From Chamaea fasciata (lineage: Eukaryota > Chordata > Aves > Passeriformes > Sylviidae), in contig JARCOQ010000002.1 of NCBI GenBank assembly GCA_029207755.1, positions 83,850,087 through 83,914,086 on the forward strand: a stretch of DNA of 64,000 nt, in the 5' to 3' direction. Positions 25,465 to 37,890 of this stretch are shown piece by piece. The notes beneath the pieces were generated by a model. The model had not been told where the DNA came from and made no database searches. It saw only the letters and a list, made by a program, of their open reading frames with translations. Position 1 is the first letter of the stretch; each line of letters opens with the position of its first letter. Position numbers and translations under genes: made by a program.

Positions 25465-27244
25465 CTATGAGGAGAGTTACACGAGATGATAAGTGACTAA
25501 CAACTGACTGCTGTTATGGGCATTTTTCAAGGGATCTATACTTTGTTATTTAACTCCAAATGAATGCTTAATAGATAGAAATGAGCAGGAGAGAATGCTT
25601 ATAAGTGAATGCTTATATCCTAATGAGATTATTTCAAATTGAGGAATTTCCAAACAGAGAAAACAGAATGTGAAGATTAAAGATGAAAGACAAAAGTAAA
25701 AAATGGGGCTGTCAAAACAAGAGTGAGATAATCCAGTTTTACCCTTGCAATCAATAAAAACGTCTAGAGGCTGTATTTTTGGACAGCCTTTTTCATGGTT
25801 GGCGGAACAGCCAGGAAGTAAAGAAAATAAAGGGAGTCAGTAGATATTATGATAGTCCCAGGTTTAACAAGATTCATATTCTCTGGAAAGAAAAATAAAA
25901 TCAAAGAACTGATCAGATAAACAGACTCTTACTAACAGAAGAAACAACAGCTCAATCAAACTTAAACTGAATTTAACTAATATGTACCACAACTGGTATC
26001 ACCCATTTCAGTGCTTAGAGAATGGCACATAACACTGCCTTTCAGAGACAGTGTAAGTAAGTGCATTATATAATAAACACACAGCATTAAATATAGTCAC
26101 ATTCGAAGTCCATTGATGTCAAAGGAAAATAGCCTAACTTTAATCCTAATTTTTTCTCTTAGAGATTTTTGACAGTGTGAAGATTTTTTGACACGGCACA
26201 AACAAGGCAGCATGAAGCATGATCTTGGATTACCTTCTCTTTGCTCTTAGTACTAATTTTGTAGCAGAATGTCTAGAAGTTCTCATTAATGGGGATTTTT
26301 TTCCTTTTATTTATGTTAGCAGTAAATCTTTTATTTCATATAGCATCAAGGTAGAATGATTTGGATTGTTTAACACAGAACCACCAATCACCTAAGGAGG
26401 AATATTCCTGTAAAACACAACAGTACTCCTGAAAGAACCAGGTGTCTGAGTGTTTCCTGATAGCCCCCAAGCTGTTGCATTAAGTCTTTGCAAGGCCCTC
26501 ATTTGAAAAGATTTCCTTTCAACATCCTAATTTTCGATTGCTATATGTTCCTAGAATAATAAAATGAAGAAAGTGAAGGAAGTATATTTAGCCTTATGGA
26601 CAAAAATTTGACAATACAGGAGAAGAACCTGTGGCAAAGAGCCTGTGACCTCACTCAGGCTTTGATCCATGTTGTTTTCCTGGCAGGACCAAAAGATGGT
26701 ACAGCCTGGAGTTTTCAGTGTCTCCTAAAATAGCTCTGAATTTGTATCAAACTTCAATGAGAATAGGCTTCTCTAGCATGTTTGTTTTCATGTTACTAAG
26801 AGCAGTGCCTCTTAACAGGCACTTTGAATTAATTTTATTGACATTGCAATAGAGACATATAGTGAGTATTGTTGGTCTGAAAAGTCTCCCTTCATGGTGG
26901 TATCCTATGCACAGGAGAGAAGGAGAACCTCTCTTGTTTCGTAGTCCCAGATGACGACTGCCATAACAAGCAGAAAGATTAAACAAGCCACAGAATTTAC
27001 ATTCTTCATTTAATCTGCGTTCTCAACACTACACTTGTTGGGATGTTCTGCATATTTCATCTCCTGTCTGATTGTTCAGGCCACGGAAAAAACCCCACTT
27101 AACTATTTATTCCATTTAATCATGTTGCTCATGGTGAAAATGTTGCATTATCTAAATAAATAACTCTAAATGTACCATTTAAAGTCATGGCATAACATCC
27201 TGAACACTCACATCACCAATCCATGACTTCAAGAGACAGCAGTA

Positions 27245-27396
27245 CATTCTGGTGAATGCAAAAGGTTTGGTTCACGTGTCAGAAATTATTAAGGTGAAAA
27301 AACACACAGTTGGAACACTTGTTTGCAACATCCCTAAGAATGGTGAGTATTTCTCTCTGTTGAAGAAGAAAAAAGAAAAACAATACAGATGTACAA
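27245..27396 (+). repeat. Unidentified dispersed repeat, copy A
   Basis: Starts near CATTCTGGTGAATGC and runs to about ACAGATGTACAA. It aligns by eye with 29378-29530 over about 150 bp in direct orientation, at roughly 85-90% identity, and most differences are substitutions. In the + frame both copies stay open across about 43 codons (NAKGLVHVS, then GTLVCNIPK, then GEYFSLLKK), with about nine amino-acid changes. I do not recognise the family. It could be a DNA-transposon or LTR piece, or a local duplication. Confidence 0.7.
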
Positions 27397-27725
27397 ATAC
27401 CCTGATTACAGAGATCAAAGGGAAGCAATTCAGAAGCATGTATGTCACTCAAAGCTCAAGAGTTCATAGTTTTGTGGTAATATGCTCCTGTATTTGGCAG
27501 CACTATAACAAAAACAGAGCAGTCAGAGCTGAAACTAATATTTTCAGAGTCCTCTAGGAGAGATCAGTGAAAAATGAAAAAAGTGAAAAATATACTTCTG
27601 TTTGTGGAGGAAACTATCCATCATTTGCACTGCAAAATTCTTAGGTAGAACCAGACATAGCTGTGTTTACCCTTTCAGATGCATACTTGTATTCATCTGG
27701 ATATAAAAGTAGTAGGTAATTTTAC

Positions 27726-27744
27726 TAATTAATTAATTAATTAA
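27726..27744 (+). repeat. (TTAA)n microsatellite
   Basis: About four to five units of TTAA in tandem. Confidence 0.85.
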
Positions 27745-28788
27745 ATGTGTTCTGTGGGAGTCTGCTGTCTCATGATACATTTTTATATCCTTTGCAGAAA
27801 GAAAACAATGCATGCACTAGTCTAAAACCTTACCTATTATTCATAATACTGTCTTCTTGGTATTCCTCAGTAACAAGTGCAAAAAACATCAGAAGCATCC
27901 CAGTGAAAAGAATTTCTAATGCATCCTAAGTCTAATCATTACCATCATTTTGAGAGATATTTCCAAATGTCAGAGAGCAAACTACATTTGATGTCATGCC
28001 AAAGCATTTCAGCGTGGATGCCTCTCTTCAGGCTTCTATTAATAGAATGATCTATTTTAAGGAAGAAACACTACTCATATTTCACATGGTTGGAGTTTCA
28101 GGAATCTGGCTTGGATTTCTCATCATGTTTTCAAACCAGCTCTTCTAGATCTACAGTTTTCCAATTAGCTATATGGCCACTCAGTGTCCTCTCGTTTTCA
28201 ATTAGATAAATTCATTATTTACTGATGCTTTCATTCTTGGTCACTTACAGTACATTTAATGCTTAAGGTTAAACAAATTCCAGTCTATTATCTTACAAGT
28301 AAACATTAATTCAAACATGAAACTATTATTGTTCACTTCAAACCATAGCATCATTTCTTCTGGCTCACATGAACAAGTCTGTGAGTTAAAATGCTTACTA
28401 GCCAAGACTGAGAGATGGCAACATTTTTTATATCGTGTCCATCTGAAGTACATTTTTACATTTAAAAGTATATGAATACATACATATTTTATGCCCTAAA
28501 ACATTTAAGCTATATTTTCAAAATAAAGCAATCTCTTTTAAAGAGATTACTGAGAATAACAAGTAACTGGTTGTAGTTGCAAATTCTGCTTTTAAAAATA
28601 ATTCTCCCTGATTTCTACAGCATTCTGCAGCAACAGTAGTAGCCAAGAATTCATTTCTTTCAGTATAGCAAGAACTCTTTGCTAAGAGAATCTAAGCACC
28701 TACATGCCTCTTAGTCAATCAAAAAAAGAGATAAGTTTGCATAAACATTTCCTAGTAAATATTTAAAACAAGTCTCTAAAAGGCATAC

Positions 28789-28946
28789 CTCGAGAAAAAA
28801 TAATCTTTTCTCTCAATTGGCTCCACAAAGAATTTGAATTATTAGCATAGATCAAACATTTAGAGGGTTTATAAATGGCTTGGATCTGATGACAGGCCTG
28901 CCACCCAAGGGCTTCTTCTTCAGCAATAACAGTAATGCTCACAGGT
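28789..28946 (-). CDS. Candidate second coding exon, 158 nt, unrecognised protein
   Basis: Seen: the minus strand has a strong acceptor (pyrimidine-rich, ending TTACCTTGCAG) just before 28946 and a donor GAG|GTATGC after 28789. The exon has one base completing the Arg codon begun in the exon at 30646-30695, then 52 open codons, then one base (phase 1). The peptide starts PVSITVIAEEEALGWQACHQ and goes on through IYKPSKCLIYANNSNSLW to REKIIFSR. It has two cysteines, two tryptophans and an N-glycosylation sequon (NNS), which fits a secreted protein. Inference: this is a real exon, because splice sites, frame and composition agree. I do not recognise the family. Intron 1 would be 28947-30645 (about 1.7 kb). 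A copy of an unidentified repeat lies in each flanking intron. An alternative is a conserved non-coding element that happens to be open. Confidence 0.5.
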
Positions 28947-30645
28947 CTGCAAGGTAATTAAACCGTGGAGAGATATTAAGGTAAATTAACACCATTAACA
29001 GCTACCCAGAGGCTCTCAGTTAGCATATAACAAGAAACACCCGGTCCTACAAGCATAATTATGGGCAGTTAGTTGACCAATGCCCTCTGGATGTTGGACA
29101 CTGTACTCCCATGTGAACTGCAAAATTTAAATTTCTGATAAACTGACTGAACAAGATTTGCAAACTCACATATTCACCCCATATCTGTAGTGTTGGAATA
29201 CTTCTTCTCCCATGGCCCCTTTAGTCTTTTTGTTTCCTTAGGTTAAAAGGCCAGTCCGTAGAGCAATGTCAGATCTGTGTACTTTCATCATGACTCTGAT
29301 TACAGAGACATGCTGGTTGTAAGGCAGAAGCCATGGCACCAGCACAGCCTATTCTGGGATCTTTGTGCTGGGTCTTTCATTTTGGTGAATGCAAAAGGTT
29401 TGGTTCATGTGTCAAAAATTATTAAGGTTAAAACACAGACAGCTGGAACACTTGTTTGCAACATCCCTAAAAGAGGTGAATATTTCTCTCTGTTGAAGAA
29501 GGAAAAAAAAAAGCCATTACAGATGCACAATAGTACAGGCTGAGCTATTCTGAGTTTCTCGTTTTAGGCACATGTATCCATTCTAGGAACTCTTTGTTAT
29601 TTATTTGACACATTATACCTTTAAATACTTATGTACACACCTGCATTGAAAGCTACTCAATCCTGCATTGAAGGATTTATTTTACCAGGACTCTCAACTT
29701 AAGGAGGACAGTCAGGAAGTTGATTTAAAGGAGCTTAATACTGATGGTTTTTCTAACCGCACTGAACTCAAAATCTTAGATAACCTCTGGAAAAACCTGT
29801 TTGTCATCTTTATTTTGAGCACCAACTCAAGTGATAAACTGCAAATACTGTGAACATGTAGAAAGCAGATTAGCTTTTTTCCCAAGGCTTTTCTGTTGAA
29901 AAAGCTAGAATTACACAAATATACCTACTTTTCCTAGCTTCTTTGTCTCCAGTAAAGAAGCTCTATTTCTTTGGCAGGATTAATACAACCAACAATTCCC
30001 CAAGTGGGAAAGGGTTAGGGGAGGAAGGAAACCAACCCCCATCACTCCCCCCAAAGTTAAGCTTCATTAGTCTGAAAAGTACCTCACAATCTATAAAACT
30101 AAGAACATAAGACTATTAGAAAGAAATAATTTTTTTTTGTTCACCTGTAGTTCAGAACTTGGGGAATTAAACACAGCAGTGTACAAAATGTCTCTTTCCA
30201 TTGCTAAATAAAGTTGTCGTGTCATCTCCTGTGATGCAATGAGAATTAGCTAAGTACAGCACATGTGTAATGAATGCTAAATGCTTTCCCACCCTTCCCT
30301 CTGGAAACTAGCTGACCATTATGAGGTTTCCCTGCTAGACTGGGTAGCATCCAAAGCAAAACTCTCTGTGATGTGGGTCATTTTTCATCCAGATCTCACA
30401 CCTTACCAGAGCTGCCTATTTACTCCATTATTACCTTTCCAATGAAATCAGAGAGAAAGGAAAGGCGGCTTGTGGGAGCACCACACACTGGGGTTTTATC
30501 TCACTATAATACTGAGATCTTACTAGGACTGTACCCACACCTGACCAGCTCATAAATATTTCTGTATTTATTAGTTTAACAGGGTCATCACTGTCACCTG
30601 ATAAAGCCACTGACCTAATGTCCCAGGCAGTGAAAGATCACTTAC
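28947..30645 (-). other. Putative intron 1 of the minus-strand candidate gene
   Basis: Non-coding between the first two candidate exons. It contains one copy of the unidentified 150-bp repeat (29378-29530, + orientation) and otherwise nothing recognised. Its status depends on the exon calls. Confidence 0.4.
29378..29530 (+). repeat. Unidentified dispersed repeat, copy B
   Basis: Second copy of the element at 27245-27396. The open + frame extends upstream here to 29277 (through QKPWHQHSLFWDLCAGSF), where copy A has no matching sequence. It lies in putative intron 1, so the two copies flank the candidate exon at 28789-28946. Confidence 0.7.
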
Positions 30646-30695
30646 CTGATTAAGATGCCCAGTAGAAGAAACAGCAGAAGAGCAGTGCCTGCCAT
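30646..30695 (-). CDS. Candidate first coding exon of a secreted or membrane protein (signal peptide)
   Basis: Seen: on the minus strand an ATG at 30695 opens 16 codons reading MAGTALLLFLLLGILI plus two bases. The exon ends in AATCAG followed by GTAAGT, a perfect 5' splice site. The peptide has a short polar start and a run of Leu, Phe and Ile, as expected of a secretory signal peptide. A signal peptide on a short first coding exon is common in vertebrate secreted proteins. The base at -3 of the ATG is T and at +4 is G, so the start context is only moderate. The split codon AG|A is completed by the next candidate exon at 28946 and keeps its frame open. The 5' UTR, promoter and any upstream exon were not identified. 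The gene identity is not recognised. It could be a chance ORF next to a chance donor, but the agreement with the next exon argues against that. Confidence 0.45.
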
Positions 30696-33600
30696 GCAGT
30701 TTCTTTAAATTAATGTAACCACACATGATGGAAGCCCAGTCATGGGTTTAAGGTCTATCCAATTTGATCTATTTGATTATTTGAGCTATTACACCTTCTA
30801 CGAAAAAACAGGCTTCCTACTGCGCGATGAAAATCCAGCACCATTGGTACATGGATCATCTTCTACAGGCAAAAGAGCTTCCAACACTGTGTGAGGTTTT
30901 CTGACTGCTTTTGATTCCCTATTATAACACATCCTAGTCGAAAAGCATTAAGTTACCATCCAGAAGAATCCCACCAGTATCTGTGAAAGGATTCTGACAA
31001 CAACAAGGATAAGAGACCTATAGATGAAGGCGCAGTGTGGTCTGTGGCTTCTCTGGCTACCCACTACACACAGCCAGACAAGCACAGCTTCAAGAACCTT
31101 CAAGAAAAGGTACCAACATTAACTGCTGTGCCAGAGTGATGTCAGACTCTAACTTCAAGAACTGGCAAGGTGGGCTTCAGATTTTTTAAGAGCTGACAAG
31201 AATACGCTGAAATGTAAATCTGGCAAAGAGTCAAGAGAGAAAAGCAGAAGAGGAAACAAAGTAGAGAAAAAATGTTTGTAACATTGTGTTGGGGGGTGGG
31301 GAGGAATTTAAGTTTAGGGGACGGATACACTTGTGACTTTTCCTCTCTTATTTTTACCAGAGAAACAGTTGTACAACTTTATTTGTATTTAAAAAAAAAA
31401 AATGCAGTTTTCACCATGAAAACACAAACAATCATTGCTGGCTAGGATGCAGTTCAGACTTAATGCCCTTCCTCTGCCATCTCAGGCCCCCAACTTCTTT
31501 TGTGAGCTGTTAACTTTAGCTGTGATATTATTGGATTTTACTGCTCTCTGGTAACTAAATTACCATGAAGAACCTAAAAAATCAACAAATTTTCATAACT
31601 TGCACTCCTCAAAATGTCTTCTGATATCTTAGAGACCCTCAAAAACCTAAAAAGTGCTCTGCAAAGAAAAAGTACTCTCACTACTGCTTAATTTATATGA
31701 ACAAAATTTTTGACCAGGATCATAAAAAAATATTGATGCACTGAGGATAAGCCTGATATGCCAGAGAATAATCTCTCTCAATTATTTGTAAATGTTTCTT
31801 AAAGCTAATTTTAAGCCTCTGGAGCATTTATATAGCCTACGTATGGCCTGGGAACACCTGCAGAATACTAGACTAAAGATAAGTGTTTAAATTGAAAGAA
31901 CTGAAGATGTTTCACTTCAACACCCCTTTGTTGCATTTATGTTCCTGTCTTCAGTTTAAGACTCAGACCTTCTACTGTTGAGCTAGATCCTGAATCACTG
32001 ATTCAGTTTTCGCTTTGATGAAACCCTCATCTTGCTCAATAGGACTTGCTAAGTAATGACCCTGACCTTGGTGCAGTCTCTATGGAATATCAAGCCTGCT
32101 TGTGCAGGATGAAGAAAATACTGTAATCCCTTTGGGAAAACATTTATCCCATACTGTGTTCACAAAACCTGCAATATTTTAAAGGAGTGTTTAGAAGGTG
32201 AGAGTGATAAGTGGAAAAAAACACTTGATCAACTTTTTATCCTTCTTAAATTTCAGTAAGTATACAGTTTTGTTAAAATCTTACAATGCATTTGGCACCC
32301 AGGTTTGAAAAATAAAATCAATAAAGAACATTTAGGCTTGACCTTCAGCTCACGTCTCTCATGGCATTCCTCGTCCACCCAGTTAATCATTCAGGTTACT
32401 ATGGTTAAGTTGACACTGGTTCCCTGAATCAGGTTCCTGTACAGGTGCACATACAGGTTCTTTTCTTCTGACTCTGTGTTTAGGCAGGTCTCATGTGAAA
32501 ACCAGTTCTCAGCCCCTTGGTCTTGGTTTCTTCAGCAATCGGCCAAGTTAATTGAACTGGAGAGAAGCCACAAAAAGGTTTGGCACAAGGTCTTCAAAGG
32601 ATACAAAATAATCTGTTCTAAACAATCACATGCCTGGCAGATTTCTGCTCTACTAGGAGCATATGCATTCACATTTACACAAATACACAGCCTTCAAAAG
32701 TGAACCTGAAAACAGAAATGCAACTAGTCTTACATCACCTTCTGTTAGACCCAGCTATGCTGAAGCACACACTCACGTTCATAGGCTTTCTGGTACATTT
32801 TCAGCACACAAACACCTTCTGTTTTCCTTAGATGGGATTGAGGCTGTTCAAACATAAGATCTTTAGACCACCAGGACATCTAATTCCTCACCCTCCTCAG
32901 TACTCTCACTCCTTCCATATTGGTCAGTAGTTTAGTTTTCCTCTCCATCCTCACTGTAGGCTTACAATTGACTATTTGTGAACGTACAGCGGCTAAAAGG
33001 AGATAGACTCCCAGAATTAAAAGGTTTCCTTTCTTGAAAACCAGCAGAGAAAAACACATCCTTGAAGGGTGTACCTGATCTTACCATAAATTATCTATGT
33101 TTGATCAAATGATGCCTAACCTCACAAACAGTTATTTCCCTGCTGTTTGATACCATTACTAATTCAGAGGTAGCTGTCAGAACTTAAATAAGATAAAATA
33201 TAACTGAGGTTTTCCACACAATTTGCTCCTTTGTTTTAATCCCATAGCTAAAAGGGAACTCTAGGCAAAGTGAAAACCACATAATTTCCAAAAAAATTCT
33301 TGAGCACTGGGATTCAGAGATCCTCCAAGACATCTGTTGTTCATATTTTTTTCCTCTCCAGAGAAGCATCTAGCTGTTATTTCTATAAATTATGCCATTT
33401 CTTGTTTAGTTAATTTCCTTTCTCCTCAGTCAGTATGATAAGTTGGATTTTTCTTCTGCATAACATGCCCCACTCTCCTGTCCTAATGCCATGAGCAGCA
33501 GTTCCTTCATAATTTCACAACTTTTTATCTAGAACATGATCTTTTCCATTTCTGGGATATTCCATTATTACCAGCTTTAAAATTATGTAGAGAAGGAAAA

Positions 33601-34586
33601 CATCAATACTCCCTTTCTCTTCTTCCTTCCCATGTCTACTCTGTTTTCCTGTGAACAGGTACTCCCTCTGTTAAAAGGCTTCCATCAGGAACAGAGTTTC
33701 AGTTTCAAGCAAACGATAAATATGCCTCTACCTTTAGTCCATCAATAATGCAAGCAGATGAATCCTGACAGATACCATCAAGTACATCACACAGATGTGA
33801 CACCTGTGGTATCCAGGGACCATTGTGGAATATATTGCATTTTCTTTCTCCACAAATGTTAACAGATGATCAACATGGAGATTGCCATAAAAGCATTAAA
33901 TTCTACAACCACCTATCTGAGCACCTTCTCTTTAGAACTGTCCTCATACATGATCATGAGAGTAAAAGAAAGTGGTCTTCAAACATACACATTCCTACTC
34001 CCTGAACATTTTGAGTGAAAAAGCTGAATTAATTTATTCCCTGGAAATGGATAATTTGACCAATACCATTTCAGAAGCATGGACAGTAATAGGCTTGTGA
34101 TCAGCTGGAATTCATTTTATTTCACGTGAAGAAGATTTTGAAACAAAAGAAGCAAGTTCCTGACTAAACTTCCACCCACAGAGCAGTGTCCTGCTACACA
34201 GGATCAGAGCAGGACCTGAAACAATAAATCACCCACTCCACAGTTCTGTCTCACTTCTTTCCAGTTCAGAGGGATCCCTATGAAAAAATGAATATGGGGA
34301 AAACTGCTAGTCCAATTTTGGTTCCAAGTTTTATTCAACACTGAATGCTACAGCAAAGATGTAATAAATCATCTGAAAGAAATGAAGTTCCCAGAGCCAC
34401 CATGCTGAAGTATATTAAGTTAGATGTGATTCTTACAAATGTTTGACAGTGCATGTCATCTTATTCCAGCACTAGATTCTCCAATCTGTTTCCTTAGGTC
34501 TGGTTTCTTGGAAGTAAATTGTGGTAAGAATACAAGTTAGTTTTCTTTACATAATTCTGAAACAACATAATATACATCTGTAATTT

Positions 34587-34604
34587 AAAAAAAAAAAAAA
34601 AAAA
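34587..34604 (+). repeat. Poly(A) run, 18 A
   Basis: Uninterrupted A18 with no recognisable retrocopy upstream. Confidence 0.85.
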
Positions 34605-36149
34605 GCCCTGAATAAAAAAATACTGGGGATTTCTGTAGCTAAGCATCTACTGTAAAAACAGAAACAGATTTTAGTTTTGGATTACCTCTGCTGTTGGAGA
34701 TAAACCCAAACATCATGATGGTTCATGATGGTTCTCTAAACAGAATCCTTCAGGAAAATAAGGAAATACATTTAGTCTTTTAGTCCATACCATTGGTGTC
34801 CTCAGGATGTAGGCACTATGTCCTGCTGTAGAGTATGCAGCTCCTCCTAGGTAATACTATGACATAAAATCAGTCAGCCTTCACAAAGAGAAAACACAAT
34901 ACAGATTACTGCACTACAACAAACTATATAAATTATCAAAATAAAATCTATCACTAATAAAACAATATACTGAAAAATAATCCTGATCAAACTCTAACAA
35001 ATACATCCAGACAACAAACACGAGTGTTGCCACACCAGCCCTTCAGCTACTTACCCAATCTTTGTGTATTTTTATACCTTAAACACTGATCAATTACTTA
35101 TGGCCAAATTTTATGGTTTATATATAATCTGTTTCTCTTTATTGCTGTTGAGCTAACAGATGGAGGAGGGAAAAAAGGAAAAGAAGCTTTAAGCTAACAA
35201 TAGGTTACTTACAGATATGGAATGCTCAAAGAGTTCCTCTGTGAAAAAATTTATGCCTCATTACCAACAAACACTGTTCCTCTTGTTCCTTCACTAGTCA
35301 CAAATTATAAAGACCTCCACCATAATCTGTTTTGGTCTGAATAGCTTTACCATGATTGCACCCATCCTTTATCCTCTGCATCCAACACCTTCCTACTTAT
35401 TAGAAAATACATGGTAGCTACTAGAAAAAAATGTAGAGAACTGAAACCTGAACATGTAATATATAAGATGTTGTAAGATGTTTTACGCTGAAAATCTCGG
35501 CACAGGTAAAACATCTGAAAATTCTTCCGGATAATAACCGGTCATCCTTCATCCAAGTAAAAATGGTAAATAGATATTACTGAAAAATACTGATGGCAGC
35601 CGCAAATGTCTGTCCAGAAGAGATAACATACTATGTTTTAGAGAATGAGAGTAAATAAAGATTCAAGAAGATAGTGAGGCGTTTTACTAGGCCAACTGCA
35701 GAGCTTATTAGAGACCTCTATTCTTGCATATGCAATTTGCTGTTTTCCAGGACACTGTGACAAAATAGCAAGACAGATGGCTCAGCTCCAACAGCAAAAT
35801 CAATCAAACACTCTTCAGAAAGAGTATGACCCCAGCAAATACATTAGAATTGCTTTAAATGCATTTTCTTCAGGACTGGGAATGGCATGGTAGAAAGGAA
35901 ATATAGTCTAGAAGATTGTTTTCCTAAGTCAATAGCTGGATACAGTTTTCAACGGTCAGGCTAATTTTTTTATTAGCATTTGTTTCAGGTTGTCAATTTG
36001 GCAACACATTTTAAAAGAAATATTAACTGTTCGGGTTATTTCTAAGTGAAAGAGGCCTTTCAAATAGCTTTTGTCATGAAGAAAAAAAAAGGCACAAAGT
36101 GATATTTTGCAAGCCCACAACTGTAGGCAGCTAGTTCTTAATATATCCT

Positions 36150-36163
36150 ATTCCCCTGGGAAT
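36150..36163. promoter_or_regulatory. Perfect EBF/COE-type palindrome
   Basis: ATTCCCCTGGGAAT fits the known EBF (early B-cell factor) consensus ATTCCCNNGGGAAT at all twelve specified positions. Occupancy cannot be judged from sequence, and a 12-base match can occur by chance in a genome. Confidence 0.35.
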
Positions 36164-36929
36164 TCAGGGGCTCAGGAAGAAAAGTAGAGAACCTGAAATA
36201 GTTTAGGTCTTTTGCCTGAAGACAGTTCAGGAGCAGGGAGGTCATTAACTACTTTTCACTGAGTATCTAAGAGGACACATTGGTATTCTGCTCTGTTGGT
36301 GGTATCATTATACATGATGGGATTTCCCATCTCAACACACAGTGTTAATACTATTTTTATGGTTCCATATACTATAACATGACCATATAACTGATTAATA
36401 CATATCCATATTCTGACAGAATATGCTTGACAATACAACAGTTTATGCACAGCCTGAAATTTCTGGCATTACAGAGAACATATTCTGGCAAGAAAGTGTT
36501 CTCTTCCAGTTTCATTTATATTAGCAAAGATCATAAAACATCCTGCTCATTAAAATCTGAATCACTTCCACTGGGAGTGCACTTTTGTGAAAGTATTTTC
36601 CTACAGCTGGTGGCAAGACAGATCTGCTGGCTAACCAGAGCACTAATAGGACATTATGAAACCCACAATGCAGCATGAAGACAGTTGCATAATCAGAGCA
36701 ACAATTATCAGCTCTGCTAAAAAATGGTGAGGGCTTAAGCACAACTGAGTAGCATGTAACAAACAAAAGAAGCCATTCTTGTCAGTCTGAGATCTTGAAC
36801 TAAACTTTTGTACATTCTGTTATTACTTTCATTGCAAGGAGGTGAAGAATAGATTGATGACAAAGGCAGCAGTAAACAAAATGGGACCATAAATCACAAG
36901 TATGACAAATATCATCATTAACTGCAGCA

Positions 36930-37890
36930 CCAGACTCCAGTGTGGATTACCAGCCTTTAGGTCTCAGTGTTCCTCCAGTATTTCACAAACCTCTGCAGCA
37001 TCCAGTAGATCTCACATCTGAGGGGTCTGAGGTACCCCTGCCTCTGAGCCACAAGTGCACTGATTGACCTTACTTGCCCTGACTAGTCTCACCTGGGACC
37101 CCCTATCTACAAACCAATGGATTTCAGCCCATGGTCATTTCAGCACCTGCCCCAGCATCCAGGTAGGAGTGCTGGTCTCTTGCTGTATTGATACCCCTGC
37201 CTGGCCATGACTGTCACAGATCCCAGCCCTAACCTGCAGGCTGACATCCTGACCTGGCCTGGTGCAGCCCTATCACCACTGGAAGTTCAGGCAATTATGT
37301 AGTTTAAAGTTTATCTGTTACCTCAGGCCAGTCCAGCTACCTTGGCCATGCAGATGACCCAGGGAGCTAAGGCTGATGCTTAAAGGGATGATTTGACAGA
37401 TCATAACAGGTCCTCTCCAGGTGGGACCTTCATACAGATTTCCCTCAGACAGCTCCTCCTGTGCCTAGACTCAGCAATTTGGATTTGTTGATTAACATCC
37501 TAAGTGAAGAATTTGGCCTTTCCCTCCAAGGGCCCCAAAAACTAAGTCGTTTGTGCTGCAAGATGGATTACATTATAAATTGGCAAGACACTTGTAAATA
37601 GTCATTAGAAAGGGGGTTTGTATGCAGTTAAGATAATCAATAGCAATGAATTATACCTGTGCTGGGTAGTCACCAAGGGCCAGGGCTGAGCAGAGCTGTG
37701 GCTCAGGAATTCCATCACAGCCAGGAGAAAGTGCTACTGTAAGGACCTGCAGTGCAGCCTCTTGTTACTGTCTGGCCAGTGACCAACTGCTCAATAGATT
37801 TGACTACCCATTAGAGCATTACTCTATATTAAGATCCCAGTAAATAAGTTTGTCTTTCTAAAAAACACTGTCTATGACTCTCTCTGCAAC
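36930..37890 (+). mobile_element. Possible solo LTR of another ERV family
   Basis: A block of about 0.95 kb that is clearly more GC-rich than its surroundings. It ends with a TATATTAAG, a poly(A)-signal-like AGTAAATAAG and then TTTGTCTTTC and a CTCTCTCTGCAACGCCTGCA end, which resembles an LTR R-U5 and a terminal CA. I could not define the TG start or target-site duplications and did not match it to a named family. It could be another type of old repeat. Confidence 0.38.

Larger units (their letters stand above)
25465..28788 (-). other. Putative intron 2 of the minus-strand candidate gene
   Basis: Contains the other copy of the unidentified repeat (27245-27396) and a short TTAA tandem at about 27726. 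A strong minus-strand acceptor-like site near 26957 is followed by about 16 open codons but no usable donor, so no exon is called there. Confidence 0.3.
30696..36929. other. No gene recognised
   Basis: The upstream side of the candidate first exon. No CpG-rich promoter or TATA box was recognised close to 30695. Contains the poly(A) run at 34587 and the EBF-like site at 36150. Confidence 0.45.

Noticed and set aside
26900..26960. Minus-strand strong acceptor followed by VVIWDYETREVLLLSCA
   Set aside because: No acceptable donor before the in-frame stop, so it cannot be joined to the candidate gene.
29880..29915. TAGCTTTTT...AAAAAGCTA inverted repeat
   Set aside because: A/T-dominated short stem of the sort frequent by chance; not a convincing microRNA precursor.
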